NCBI RefSeq assembly: GCF_009901565.1
Contig: NZ_WXEW01000001.1
Location: 558,001 to 622,000, forward strand
From: Herbidospora solisilvae
GTDB lineage: Bacteria; Actinomycetota; Actinomycetes; Streptosporangiales; Streptosporangiaceae
DNA: 64,000 bases
Reading direction: 5' to 3'
This document shows positions 46,839-55,852 of this stretch, one piece after another (the first letter of the stretch is position 1; every line of letters begins with the position of its first letter). The notes below the pieces were generated by a model. The model did not search any database. It saw only the letters and a list, made by a program, of their open reading frames with translations, and had not been told where the DNA came from. The position numbers and the translations under genes were made by a program.

Positions 46839-49595
46839 GTGATCGACACACCTCTCGTCGAACGTGAGCGGCAGTTGGCCGCGTTCGACGCCCATCTGCG
46901 TGCGCTGGCCGGCGGGGCCGGGCGGTTCGTCGTGGTCGACGGCGGGCCCGGGGCGGGCAAGAGCCGGCTGCTCGCGGCGGTCCGCGCCGCCGCCGACGGG
47001 CACCGGGTGCTGTCGGCGCGGGCGTCCCGGCTGGAGCGCACCTACGCGTTCGGCGTGGTGCGGCAGTTGCTGGAACCCGTCGTCGCGCGGGCCGCCGACC
47101 GGGAGCGGCTGCTGACCGGGCCCGCCGCCGCGGCGGCGTCGGTGCTCGGGGCGCCCGGGGAGCCGCCGGGCGACTACGCCGTGCTCAACGGATTGTTCTG
47201 GCTGGTCGCGAACGTGTGCGAGAGCGGCCCCGTGGTCCTCCTCCTCGACGACCTGCACTGGGCCGACGAGGCGTCGCTGCGGTTCCTGGCCTACCTGCTG
47301 CCGCGCGTCGACGGGCTGCCGCTGCTGGTGGCCGCCGGGTCGCGGCCCGAGTCCGACGGGGGGCTGCTCGACGTCGTCCTCACCGAGGCCGAGCGGCTGC
47401 CGCTGCCGCCGCTGACGCCGGGAGGGGTGGCGGCGGTGCTGGACGGCATCACCGGCCGGCGGCCCGACGAGGCGTTCGCACGGGCCTGCGCCGAGGCGAC
47501 CGGCGGGGTTCCGCTGCTGGTCAGCGAGGCGTCCCGGGCGCTGGTCGCCTCGGGCACCCCGCCCACGGCGGCCAACGCCGAACGGCTGCGGGAGCTGGGC
47601 GCGCGGGCGCTGACCCGGCGGGTCGGCCTGGAGCTGGCGGGGCTGCCCGAGGGGCACGTGCGGGTGGCCGAGGCGGTGGCGGTGCTGGGGCCGCACGCGA
47701 CGACCGCGAACCTCGCCACGCTGACCGGCGCGCCCGTGCTGGAGGTCAAGGGGGCGATCGCGGCGCTGGAACGTGCCGACCTGGTCTGCGCCGGGGAACG
47801 GGCCTACGACTTCGTCCATCCGCTGGTGGGCGCGGCCGTCCACGAGCGCATGGACCACGGCCGGGCGGCCGAGGCGCACGCCCGCGCGGCCGAGTGCCTG
47901 CGCGCGGCCGGGGCCGGGGCCGAGAAGGTGGCCGCCCACCTGCTGCGGGTCACCCCGGTCGACGCCGCGACGATGACCGAGCCGCTCCGGGAGGCGGGGG
48001 CCGACGCCCTGTCGCGGGGCGCGCCGCAGGCGGCGCACGCCTATCTCCGGCACGCCCTGACCGGCCTGCCGCCCGGCCCGGAACGCGTCGAGCTGGAGAT
48101 CGAGGCGGGCATGGCGGCGCTGCGCTTCGACCACGACCTCGCGGTCGGCCACCTGTCGGGCGCGCTGGCGATGGAACCCGAACTCGGCACCCGCGTCAGG
48201 CTGACGGTGCTGACCGGCCTCGCGCTCGTGTACGCCGGCCGCGGCGCCCAGGCCGCCGAACTGGTCACCGGGCTGCTCGACCGGCTGCCCGACGGCCTCG
48301 ACGACCTGCGCCGCCGCCTGGAGACCATCGTCGTCGCCGGGCCCTCGACCGGCTCCGCGCCGCCGCTCGACCCCGCCCGGATCGAGCGCCTGCACGCCCT
48401 CCCCCGCACCGGCACCGTCGCCGCCGCCAGCCTCGACGGCACACTGGCCGTCCACGACCTGCACACCGGCGACCCGCGCGGCCTCGATCTGGCCCGCCGG
48501 GCCGTCGCCGCGCTGGCGGCCCGGCCGGTCGACCCGGCCGACCCGAACGACTCCCCGGAGATCCGGGGCCGGTCGCTCGCGCCCTCCTACAGCGTGTTGC
48601 CGTTCGGCGACCTCGACGAGGGCCTGGCCGGGGCGACGGCGGCCGTCGAGGCGTCGCTGGCGCAGGGGTCGCTGGCCCTGCTCGGCCTGCACACCCACAT
48701 CCGGGGCGGCTGCTGGCTGTTGCGGGGCGACCTGGCGGAGGCGGAGAACGACCTGCGGGAGAGCGTGCGGACCGCCCGGCTCACCCACAGCGAGGTGACC
48801 GTCAGCCAGAGCGTCGGCTGGCTGGCCGAGGCGGTGCTGGAGCAGCGCGGGCCCGACGAGGCCGCGGCCGTGCTCGGCCACTTCCACGAGATCGCGACCG
48901 CCCCGCGCTCCGGCCCGCCCCACCACCTGGAGTTCGCCTGGGCCCGGGTCCGCCGGGCGCGCGGCGAGTTCGAGGAGGCCCGCGCCGCCGCGATCCGGGC
49001 CGGGGCCGGCTACGCGGCCTTCGGCGGCCGCAACCCCGCCGTGGTGCCGTGGCGGTCGGAGGCCGCGCTCGCGTTGTGCGGGCAGGGCCGCCGTGACCTG
49101 GCCGCCGACTACGCGCGGGAGGAACTGGCGCTGGCCCGCGCCTGGGGCTCGGCGCCGGCGCTCGGCCGGGCGCTGCGGGTGGCCGGGACGGTGACCGGGT
49201 CGCGGGCGCTGCTGGAGGAGTCGTCCGAGGTGCTGGCGCTGTCGCCGGCGCGGCTGGAGCACGCCAAGACGCTGGTCGCGCTCGGCGACTCGGCGGCGAT
49301 GGTCGCCCGGGGACGCGAACTCGCGTTCCGCTGCGGCGCGGCCCCGCTGGTCGAGGAGGCGACGGTGCGGCTGCACGCGCTGGGGGCGCGGCCCCGCCCG
49401 CTCACCCAGACGGGCGCGGGCAGCCTGACCCCGAGCGAACGCCGGGTGGCCGAGCTCGCCGGGAAGGGCGGCACCAACCGCGAGATCGCCCAGACGCTGT
49501 TCGTGACCCCGAAGGCGGTCGAGGTGCACCTGTCGAACGTGTACCGCAAGCTCGGCGTGGCGACGCGGAACGAACTGACGGCCGCGCTCGGTTAG
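46839..49595 (+). CDS. LAL-type LuxR transcriptional activator
   Basis: A 918-residue large ATP-binding LuxR regulator. The N-terminal AAA/STAND ATPase has Walker A DGGPGAGKSRLL (about 34-45) and Walker B VVLLLDDLHWADE. The middle part is helical, TPR-like. The last 57 residues are a LuxR helix-turn-helix (LTPSERRVAELAGKGGTNREIAQTLFVTPKAVEVHLSNVYRKLGV). LAL proteins often control biosynthetic or sugar-use genes. GTG 46839 gives the usual family start (DTPLVERERQL); longer forms from TTG 46818 are possible. Its stop overlaps the convergent thiolase-like gene by 4 bp. Targets unknown. Confidence 0.9.
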   Translation: MIDTPLVERERQLAAFDAHLRALAGGAGRFVVVDGGPGAGKSRLLAAVRAAADGHRVLSARASRLERTYAFGVVRQLLEPVVARAADRERLLTGPAAAAASVLGAPGEPPGDYAVLNGLFWLVANVCESGPVVLLLDDLHWADEASLRFLAYLLPRVDGLPLLVAAGSRPESDGGLLDVVLTEAERLPLPPLTPGGVAAVLDGITGRRPDEAFARACAEATGGVPLLVSEASRALVASGTPPTAANAERLRELGARALTRRVGLELAGLPEGHVRVAEAVAVLGPHATTANLATLTGAPVLEVKGAIAALERADLVCAGERAYDFVHPLVGAAVHERMDHGRAAEAHARAAECLRAAGAGAEKVAAHLLRVTPVDAATMTEPLREAGADALSRGAPQAAHAYLRHALTGLPPGPERVELEIEAGMAALRFDHDLAVGHLSGALAMEPELGTRVRLTVLTGLALVYAGRGAQAAELVTGLLDRLPDGLDDLRRRLETIVVAGPSTGSAPPLDPARIERLHALPRTGTVAAASLDGTLAVHDLHTGDPRGLDLARRAVAALAARPVDPADPNDSPEIRGRSLAPSYSVLPFGDLDEGLAGATAAVEASLAQGSLALLGLHTHIRGGCWLLRGDLAEAENDLRESVRTARLTHSEVTVSQSVGWLAEAVLEQRGPDEAAAVLGHFHEIATAPRSGPPHHLEFAWARVRRARGEFEEARAAAIRAGAGYAAFGGRNPAVVPWRSEAALALCGQGRRDLAADYAREELALARAWGSAPALGRALRVAGTVTGSRALLEESSEVLALSPARLEHAKTLVALGDSAAMVARGRELAFRCGAAPLVEEATVRLHALGARPRPLTQTGAGSLTPSERRVAELAGKGGTNREIAQTLFVTPKAVEVHLSNVYRKLGVATRNELTAALG

Positions 49596-51067
49596 CGCAC
49601 CGTGTTCCCCGTGGCGGTCGAGGTGGCGTGCACCCGGGCGCCGACCGGTTCGCCGGTCGTCAGCAGGGCCGGGTCGGCCGTGGCGGCGAAGCGGCGGCCG
49701 TCGTCCAGGCGGGCGAGCACGATGCCGGTCCGGCGGCCGTCCCTGCTGTAGCGGATCGTGTACGTCTCGATCGTGGCCGGGCCGTCGGCCTCGGTGGCGG
49801 CGGCGACCTTCGGCCAGGCGTCGACCTGACCCTGGAGGTCCGGCTGCTCGGTCCAGGGGGCGGGGGTGGTGGCGTACAGGCCGACCGAGTACTTGCTCAG
49901 GAGGCCGCCGTTGGCGCCGACCAGGGCCAGGTCGCCGGGGTGGGCGCGGCAGAAGGCCACGGCCTCGGCGACGGCGTGCAGGGAGTAGGCGTTGCCGGGG
50001 CCGCCGAAGAACGGCAGGCCGCCGGTCAGGGTGAGGGGGCAGGTCAGCGGGACGGCGTCGGTGATGTTGGTGACGGCGACCGGGAAGCAGCTGTAGAGAT
50101 CGGCGGCGGCGACGTCAGAGGGGGTCGCGCCGGCCTGGGCGAGGGCGTCGGTCACGGCCAGGGCCGAGGCGGGGCCGCGGCTGAGGTCGGGGCGGGCGAG
50201 GATGTCCTGGTCGCGAACGTCGGCGTGGCCGTGGACGTACACCCACCGGCCCGCCGGGACGCCCAGCTCGCGCGCCTTGGCCACCGACATGAGCAGCACG
50301 GCCGCGCCCTGGTTCACCTTCTCCCTGGCGACCACGTATCGCGGGTAGGGGTCGGCGATCACCCGGTTCCGCTCCGACACCGTGACGAGTTCTTCTGCGG
50401 TGCGTTCCGTGGGGGCGGCGGCGTGCGGGTTGGCGGCGGCGACCCGGGTGAAGGGAGCGAACAGGGCGCCCATGCCGAGGGCGTACTCGTCGCGCGTCTG
50501 GCCCAGGCGGGCGCGGCGGGCGTTCTCGAAGAGGGCGTACTGGGCCGCCGCGCTGGTCAGGCCGTGGCGGGCGAGTTCGGCGTCGACCAGGCCGTCGAGG
50601 CCGTACCCCCGGTCGTCGAGGCCGCCGGGCGCGTGCTCGGTGAAGTCGGGCCGGTCGGGAGAGCGCATCAGGTGGGCGATCGTGGAGATGGCCTCCGCGC
50701 CGACGACCAGGGCGGCCCGCGACTCCCCCGCCGCGATCGAGGCGGCCAGTTCGGTCACGAGGCGCTGCGGCGACTGGCCGCCGGTCACGTCGAGGATCGC
50801 GCGGGCCGGGTCGGCGCCGACGCGGCGGGCGACCGAGCGGGGGAGGTTGTCCGAGCGGCCCAGCGGGGCCACCGCCCGCGGGGTGGAGATCTCGAACTGC
50901 CGTACCGCGGCGATCGTGTCGACCACGCGGGGGTCGACGCCGGCGAGGGCCAGGGCGGCCGCGGCGGCGGCCAGCTCGACGGGCGAGCGGCCCCGGTAGC
51001 CGGGGTCGCCGAGGCGTTCGGAGACCTGCCCGGCCCCGACGAGGACGGGCGTGTGGTGATCGTTCAT
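49592..51067 (-). CDS. thiolase-like protein type 1 (TLP1) with extra C-terminal domain
   Basis: A 491-residue thiolase-fold protein with an additional C-terminal domain of about 90 residues (ATIETYTIRYSRDGRRTGIVLARLDDGRRF). The usual nucleophilic cysteine loop (CxSG) reads VTGGQSPQRL, so the classical acyl-accepting cysteine is missing, while LYSCFPVAV and FFGGPGNAYSLHAVAEA occupy other active-site loops. This is the pattern of actinobacterial TLP1 proteins, whose catalysis is uncertain. ATG 51065-51067. It is divergent from a TetR gene, with palindromes between, and is probably its target. Confidence 0.8.
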   Translation of the reverse strand: MNDHHTPVLVGAGQVSERLGDPGYRGRSPVELAAAAAALALAGVDPRVVDTIAAVRQFEISTPRAVAPLGRSDNLPRSVARRVGADPARAILDVTGGQSPQRLVTELAASIAAGESRAALVVGAEAISTIAHLMRSPDRPDFTEHAPGGLDDRGYGLDGLVDAELARHGLTSAAAQYALFENARRARLGQTRDEYALGMGALFAPFTRVAAANPHAAAPTERTAEELVTVSERNRVIADPYPRYVVAREKVNQGAAVLLMSVAKARELGVPAGRWVYVHGHADVRDQDILARPDLSRGPASALAVTDALAQAGATPSDVAAADLYSCFPVAVTNITDAVPLTCPLTLTGGLPFFGGPGNAYSLHAVAEAVAFCRAHPGDLALVGANGGLLSKYSVGLYATTPAPWTEQPDLQGQVDAWPKVAAATEADGPATIETYTIRYSRDGRRTGIVLARLDDGRRFAATADPALLTTGEPVGARVHATSTATGNTVR

Positions 51068-51102
51068 ATCATCATCAACGTATCAACCTGGACATCACGC
51101 CC

Positions 51103-51121
51103 TGACGTCACTGGTGACCAG
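51103..51121. promoter_or_regulatory. palindromes between TLP1 thiolase and TetR gene
   Basis: TGACGTCA (51103-51110) is a perfect palindrome directly followed by CTGGTGACCAG (51111-51121), perfect around its centre. They lie in the 166-bp divergent gap, where the adjacent TetR regulator would be expected to bind. Confidence 0.45.
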
Positions 51122-51233
51122 CGGAATCGTCAATTTGACTGAAACGCCGTTCATCTCACCGCCCCGACTGCTCGGCGACAGCCGCCCGTGAACCGGGTTC
51201 GGCCGGATTTCCCGCGGTTAGCCTGCTGACCTT

Positions 51234-51866
51234 GTGAGCACCGACCCCGGCATGCCCGTTCCGGGACCCGGCCGTCCGCGCGACGCCCAGGTCGACCGGA
51301 AGGCCCTCAGAGCGGCGCTGGCCCTGTACGCCGAGCTGGGCTGGGCGAAGTTCACGCTCGACGCGGTCGCCCGCCGGGCCGGCATCGGCAAGGCCGCCCT
51401 CTACCGGCGCTGGCCCAGCCGCGAGAAGCTCATCGCCGACGCCATCGAGTCGGCCCTGGTGGTGCCGTCGTTCGACATCGACACCGGCACCCTGCGCCAG
51501 GACCTGCGGGAGCTCATCGGCTCGATGCTGGCCCACTACCTGGGCCCTTATGGTCTGGCGGGGCTGCGGCTGCACGTCGAGGCGCGGGCGTATCCCGAGC
51601 TGTTCTCCCCGGTGACGGGCGTGATCAGGAAGTCGCGGGTGCTGGAGGCGCGGCAGATGATCCGCCGCGCCATCGCACGGGGCGAGCTGGGCCCCGAGGC
51701 GTCGCCCACCCTGATCCTCGACACGCTGCTGGGCGCGGTGCTCCAGCACGTGCTGGCCACGCCGGAGGAGCTCCGGGAGGACATGCGCGCCCAGGCGCCC
51801 GCCTACGCCGACCGCCTGATCGACTTCGTCCTGACGGCGGCGACCACCCTCTATCCCCCGGACTGA
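51234..51866 (+). CDS. TetR-family transcriptional regulator
   Basis: A 210-residue TetR protein. Residues about 20-66 form the helix-turn-helix (ALYAELGWAKFTLDAVARRAGIGKAALYRRWPSREKLI) and the rest a TetR_C ligand domain. The GTG start is used; TAGCCT lies upstream without a strong ribosome site. Divergent from the TLP1 thiolase gene, its likely target. The 3' end overlaps the aldo/keto reductase gene by 16 bp. Ligand unknown, perhaps an acyl-CoA given the neighbour. Confidence 0.9.
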   Translation: MSTDPGMPVPGPGRPRDAQVDRKALRAALALYAELGWAKFTLDAVARRAGIGKAALYRRWPSREKLIADAIESALVVPSFDIDTGTLRQDLRELIGSMLAHYLGPYGLAGLRLHVEARAYPELFSPVTGVIRKSRVLEARQMIRRAIARGELGPEASPTLILDTLLGAVLQHVLATPEELREDMRAQAPAYADRLIDFVLTAATTLYPPD

Positions 51867-52651
51867 ACGCGGTCGTACTGCTCGTCGGTGAGTCGCAGAT
51901 CGGCGGCGCGCAGGTTCTCGGCGAGGTGGACCTCCGAGGTCGTGCCCGGGATGGGGAGCATGTTCGGCGAGCGCCGGAGCAGCCACGCCAGCGACACCTG
52001 CGCCGTCGTCGCGCCGGTCTCCGCCGCGACCCGCCGCACCCCCGGGTGGGACGACGCGATCGGGTAGAACGGCACGAAGGCGATCCCCAGCTCCGCGGTG
52101 CGCTCGACCATGGCCTCGTGGGTGCGGTCGCCGACGTTGTACGCGTTCTGCACTGCCGCGATCTCGGTGACGCGCAGCGCGGCGTCGAGCTGCCCGACGC
52201 TCACCTCCGACAGGCCGATGGCCCCGATCTTGCCCTCCTCCCGCAGGCCGACCAGCGCCCCGAGCTGGTCGTCGAGGGCGACGAGCGGGTCGACGCGGTG
52301 CAGGTAGAACAGCGGGATGTGGTCGGTGCGCAGTCGCCGCAGGCTGAGCTCGGCCTGCTGCCTCAGGTAGGCGGGATGCCCGACGGGCACCCATTCGCCC
52401 GGCGACGGCCGGGCCTCCCCGGCCTTGGTCGCGACGATCAGCCCGTCGGGGTAGGGGTGCAGGGCCTCGGCGATGAGGCTCTCGTTGTCGCCGAGGGCGT
52501 AGGCGTCGGCGGTGTCGATGAGCGGCACCCCGAGTTCGACCGCCCTTCTCAGGAGCCTGACCGCGGCGGGGCGGTCGGCGGGGCCGTGCCAGATGCCGGG
52601 GTCGGCGAGCCGCATCGCGCCGAGGCCGATCGTGCCGGTGGGGATGGTCAT
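51851..52651 (-). CDS. aldo/keto reductase
   Basis: A 266-residue NADPH-dependent aldo/keto reductase barrel. The catalytic Asp/Tyr pair is in IDTADAYALG, the Lys in VATKAG and the His in FYLHRVDP; VGLREEGKIGAIGLS and the C-terminal PIPGTT bind the cofactor. It resembles YdbC/PhdYeSyr AKR-type oxidoreductases. Start ATG overlaps the YjbR gene stop (ATGA, 52648-52651), so both are in one operon. Substrate unknown. Confidence 0.9.
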   Translation of the reverse strand: MTIPTGTIGLGAMRLADPGIWHGPADRPAAVRLLRRAVELGVPLIDTADAYALGDNESLIAEALHPYPDGLIVATKAGEARPSPGEWVPVGHPAYLRQQAELSLRRLRTDHIPLFYLHRVDPLVALDDQLGALVGLREEGKIGAIGLSEVSVGQLDAALRVTEIAAVQNAYNVGDRTHEAMVERTAELGIAFVPFYPIASSHPGVRRVAAETGATTAQVSLAWLLRRSPNMLPIPGTTSEVHLAENLRAADLRLTDEQYDRVQSGG

Positions 52652-52995
52652 GCCAGGTCTCCCAGGTGTTCGCGGGCCACCTTCTTGGGGACGCACATGC
52701 GCCAGGCGTCGACGACCAGTTCCTCCATCTCCTCCGGGTCGAGGCGGTCGAGGCGGCACTCCACCCACTGGTAGCGCATGTCGGCCGGTCCCGGCAGGAA
52801 GAAGGTCTCGGGCCGGCCCGCGACGAGGGCGGCGCGCTCCTCCTTGGGGAAGCCGAAGCCCATCGTGGTCTCGTCGCGCGAGAAGGCGACGTAGACGATC
52901 CGCCCGACGCGGAACTTGACCCGGTCGCGGATCAGGTGCTCGGTGGTGCGCGGCAGGGCCAGGGCGACCCGGCGTACGTCGTCGACTCCGACCAT
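52648..52995 (-). CDS. MmcQ/YjbR-family protein
   Basis: A 115-residue YjbR/CyaY-like fold protein. KFRVGRIVYVAFSRDETTMGFGFPKEERAALVAGRPETFFLPG is the core and VDAWRMCVPKKVAREH the C-terminal helix. Members bind DNA weakly or accompany oxidoreductases, and no activity is settled. It overlaps the aldo/keto reductase start by 4 bp. A GAGGTTT-containing leader precedes ATG 52993-52995. Confidence 0.8.
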   Translation of the reverse strand: MVGVDDVRRVALALPRTTEHLIRDRVKFRVGRIVYVAFSRDETTMGFGFPKEERAALVAGRPETFFLPGPADMRYQWVECRLDRLDPEEMEELVVDAWRMCVPKKVAREHLGDLA

Positions 52996-53110
52996 CGGAA
53001 ACCTCCTTGAACGCGAGCGTCAAGGGCACCGTATCTGGGTGTACCGACAACTGAATCGCGAAGTTGACCAAGGCCCTGACAGGAGGCTCGTCACACCATT
53101 TACTCTTAGG

Positions 53111-53120
53111 AAACTTTCTT
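53111..53120. promoter_or_regulatory. GGAAACTTTC motif upstream of the LPMO gene
   Basis: GAAA-C-TTTC symmetry lies in CTTAGGAAACTTTCTTTT, 40 bases before the LPMO start, near a TTGCTC/TTTACA promoter-like stretch. A related GGAAGTTTCC precedes the GH71/99-like gene. Confidence 0.45.
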
Positions 53121-53159
53121 TTACATTGCTCGGAAGCCCCCCAGGAAGGAGAGCTTCAC

Positions 53160-53903
53160 ATGAGAAAAACGATCTTGTCGATCGTCACGGCCTTAGCGGC
53201 CGTGGCTTCGACCCTGGTCGTGCTCACCGGTCCCGCCCAAGCCCACGGCTACATCTCCTCGCCGCCGAGCCGGCAGGCGAACTGCGCCCAGGGCCGGGTG
53301 GCCAACTGCGGTCCGATCGTCTACGAACCGCAGTCGGTCGAGGGCCCCAAGGGCCAGCGCAACTGTCACGGCGGTCTCTCCCAGTTCGCCCAGCTGAGCG
53401 ACGAGAGCAAGCCGTGGCCCGCGACCTCCGTCGGGCAGAACGTGACCTTCAACTGGGTCCTGACCGCCCGCCACGCGACCAGCACATGGGAGTACTTCAT
53501 CGGCAACACCCGGGTCGCCGTCTTCAACGACGGCGGACGCCAGCCGGGTGCGACGGTCTCGCACAACGTCAACCTCGGCGGCTTCTCCGGACGCCAGCGC
53601 CTGCTGGCCATCTGGAACATCGCCGACACCCCGATGGCCTTCTACAGCTGCGTCGACCTCCAGATCGGCGGCGGCAACCCCAACCCGCAGCCGTCCCCGA
53701 CGCCGACCGTGACCCCCCGTCCGCCGTCGCCCACGCCCACCGTCACCCCGCCCCCGGCGGGTGGCACGTGGCGCACCGGCACCTACTACGCCACCGGTTC
53801 GACCGTGACCTACGGCGGCGCCACCTACCGCTGCCTCCAGGCGCACACCTCGCTCGCCGGCTGGGAGCCGCCGAACGTGCCCGCGCTCTGGGCCCGCGTG
53901 TAG
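53160..53903 (+). CDS. secreted AA10 lytic polysaccharide monooxygenase with chitin-binding domain
   Basis: A 247-residue secreted copper enzyme. After the signal peptide (1-28, ending AQA) the mature chain begins with His29 (HGYISSPPSR), the first copper ligand; His105 (TARHATSTWEYF) is the second and the AFYSC segment carries the axial Phe. This is the AA10 histidine brace. A Pro/Thr linker (about 175-202) leads to a CBM5/12 domain (WRTGTYYATGSTVTYGGATYRCLQAHTS..GWEPPNVPALW). It should oxidatively cut crystalline chitin, possibly cellulose. Start ATG follows AGGAAGGAG. A 13-bp hairpin follows the stop. Confidence 0.92.
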   Translation: MRKTILSIVTALAAVASTLVVLTGPAQAHGYISSPPSRQANCAQGRVANCGPIVYEPQSVEGPKGQRNCHGGLSQFAQLSDESKPWPATSVGQNVTFNWVLTARHATSTWEYFIGNTRVAVFNDGGRQPGATVSHNVNLGGFSGRQRLLAIWNIADTPMAFYSCVDLQIGGGNPNPQPSPTPTVTPRPPSPTPTVTPPPAGGTWRTGTYYATGSTVTYGGATYRCLQAHTSLAGWEPPNVPALWARV

Positions 53904-53916
53904 TCCTCTGAAGACC

Positions 53917-53949
53917 GCCGGCACGGCGCAGTCCGCGCGCCGTGCCGGC
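53917..53949 (+). terminator. hairpin terminator after the LPMO gene
   Basis: GCCGGCACGGCGC (53917-53929) and GCGCCGTGCCGGC (53937-53949) form a perfect 13-bp stem with a 7-base loop between the LPMO and DUF305 genes. No U-tract. Confidence 0.7.
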
Positions 53950-53971
53950 TCCGAACAACAATGAGGGAGCC

Positions 53972-54499
53972 ATGAAGCGTCTGGCAATCGTCCTCGCCCT
54001 CGTGGCCGGATGTTCCGCCCCGGCCGAGCCCGCGTTCAACGCCGCCGACGTGATGTTCCTGCAGATGATGATCCCGCACCACGAGCAGGGCATACGGATG
54101 GCGGAGATCGCCGAGGAGCGGGCCGCGCGCCCCGAGGTCAAGGCCCTGGCGTCGGCGATCCGGGCCACCCAGTCGGACGAGGCCAAGACCATGACGACCC
54201 GCCTGACCCGGTGGGAGCAGCCGATGGAGGCGCCCCCCGGCTCCCACGACGCCCACGGCGGCCTGCACGAGACCCGCCCCTCCGACATCCTGTCGCTGGA
54301 GAAGGTGCCGGCCGGCCAGTTCGACACCAGCTTCCTGAACCTGCTCACCGGCCACCAGCACAACGCCGTCGACATGGCCCGCACCGAGGTGAAGACGGGC
54401 CTGGACGCCTCGACGAAGGACCTGGCCAAACGCATCGAGGAGTCGCGCAACGCGCAGATCCAGGAGATGCTCCGGCTCCTGGCGGCCCCCCAGGGTTAA
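53972..54499 (+). CDS. DUF305 lipoprotein
   Basis: A 175-residue lipoprotein: the signal MKRLAIVLALVAGC has a lipobox with Cys14. The DUF305 (ferritin-like four-helix) motifs are MFLQMMIPHHEQGIRMA and LTGHQHNAVDMA, rich in Met and His, which suggests copper or other metal binding at the cell surface. ATG 53972 follows GAGGGAG; an upstream in-frame start would ruin the signal. The phytase gene follows 35 bases later. Link to the copper-dependent LPMO next door is suggestive only. Confidence 0.85.
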   Translation: MKRLAIVLALVAGCSAPAEPAFNAADVMFLQMMIPHHEQGIRMAEIAEERAARPEVKALASAIRATQSDEAKTMTTRLTRWEQPMEAPPGSHDAHGGLHETRPSDILSLEKVPAGQFDTSFLNLLTGHQHNAVDMARTEVKTGLDASTKDLAKRIEESRNAQIQEMLRLLAAPQG

Positions 54500-54534
54500 C
54501 CTGCCCGACAGATCGGTCCGGCAGCCTCACACGC

Positions 54535-55848
54535 GTGAACAGCACCCCCAAAGCCGCGCTCGCCGTCGGCGTCCTCGCCACCGTCCTGCTGTCCGCCCTC
54601 CCCGCCTCGGCGGAGGGCCCCGCGGTCGTGACGACCGACAACGAGACCCCCGTCCTGTACGACGACGACCAGGGCGGCAACGCCTCCGGCGACGACCCCG
54701 CGATCTGGGTCCACCCGCGCGACTCCCGCAAGTCGATCGTGATCGCGACCGCCAAGGAGGGCGGCCTGCGCGTCTACGACCTGGAGTCACGGGAGCGTCA
54801 GTCGCTGAAGGCGACCAGGGCCCCGCGGCGGGACGGCGTCGAGGGCCGCTACAACAACGTCGACATCGCCTACGGCGTGCCGCTCGGCGGCCGGAAGGTC
54901 GACGTGGCGGTCGTGTCCGACCGCTACAACGACCAGATCCGCTTCTTCGCCATCGACCCCTCGGCGGCCGAGCCGCTGCGCGAGGTGACCGCGCCCGACC
55001 AGCCCTTCCTGTTCAGCCCCGACCGGGAGACGGTGGACGAGGAGCACACCGCCTACGGCCTGGCCGTCCACCAGCCCCGTCCCGGCGAGGCCTACGCGGT
55101 GGTCACCCAGGAGGGCGCGACGACCCTGGCGACCGCCCGGATCGTCGAGAAGGACGGCAGGCTCGGCTACGCCGACGTCGAGAAGCTGACCATGCCATCC
55201 GAGTTCCCGCTGCCGAACGGGAAGACCTGGAAGCCCTGCGAGGAGCCCGGGGTGCTCCCCCACTTCGAGGGCCTGGCCGTCGACCAGCGTTCGGGTGTCC
55301 TGTACGCCGCCCAGGAGGACGTCGGCCTGTGGCGGGTGCCGCTCCCCCTCGGTTCCAGGAAGCCCACGCTCGTCGACAAGGTGACCGACTTCGGCGTCGA
55401 GGACGTCTACGACGAGGAGACCGAGGAGTGCGAGCCGGTCGACCCGAAGGCCCCGGGCTTCGGCGGCGACCGCCTCACCGCCGACGCGGAGGGCGTCGAC
55501 GTCTACTACGCGGGCGGCGCGACCGGCTACGTCATCGTCTCCAGCCAGGGTGACGACACCTTCTCCGTCTACGACCGCCAGGGCGCGAACAGGCCGCTGG
55601 GCACCTTCCGCGTCAAGGGCGTCAAGGGCGTGGACGACGTCAACGGCTCCGACGGCCTCACGGTGACCAACCGCCCGGTCGGCAGGTTCACCAAGGGCCT
55701 CCTGGTCACCCACGACGAGCCCGACACGGGCGCGAACGTGGACGGGGAGCGCGACGCGACCAACTTCTCCTACGTCTCGTGGGGCGACGTGGCCCGCGCG
55801 CTGAACCTGAAGGTCAGCACCAAGGCGGGCAACGACCCCCGGTTCTGA
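54535..55848 (+). CDS. secreted beta-propeller phytase
   Basis: A 437-residue exported protein (signal 1-27, ending ASA) of the beta-propeller phytase family. Calcium- and phosphate-binding motifs include GDDPAIWVHP, GGLRVYDL, RYNNVDIAYG, SDRYNDQIRFF, EGLAVDQ and ADAEGVDVYY. BPPs release phosphate from calcium-phytate outside the cell. The GTG at 54535 begins a normal signal peptide; ribosome site is weak. A partial GTTAACC half-site (54495-54501) resembles a PHO-box unit but lacks a second good repeat. With the PhoX-like gene it indicates organic phosphate scavenging. Confidence 0.9.
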   Translation: MNSTPKAALAVGVLATVLLSALPASAEGPAVVTTDNETPVLYDDDQGGNASGDDPAIWVHPRDSRKSIVIATAKEGGLRVYDLESRERQSLKATRAPRRDGVEGRYNNVDIAYGVPLGGRKVDVAVVSDRYNDQIRFFAIDPSAAEPLREVTAPDQPFLFSPDRETVDEEHTAYGLAVHQPRPGEAYAVVTQEGATTLATARIVEKDGRLGYADVEKLTMPSEFPLPNGKTWKPCEEPGVLPHFEGLAVDQRSGVLYAAQEDVGLWRVPLPLGSRKPTLVDKVTDFGVEDVYDEETEECEPVDPKAPGFGGDRLTADAEGVDVYYAGGATGYVIVSSQGDDTFSVYDRQGANRPLGTFRVKGVKGVDDVNGSDGLTVTNRPVGRFTKGLLVTHDEPDTGANVDGERDATNFSYVSWGDVARALNLKVSTKAGNDPRF

Positions 55849-55852
55849 CGGG

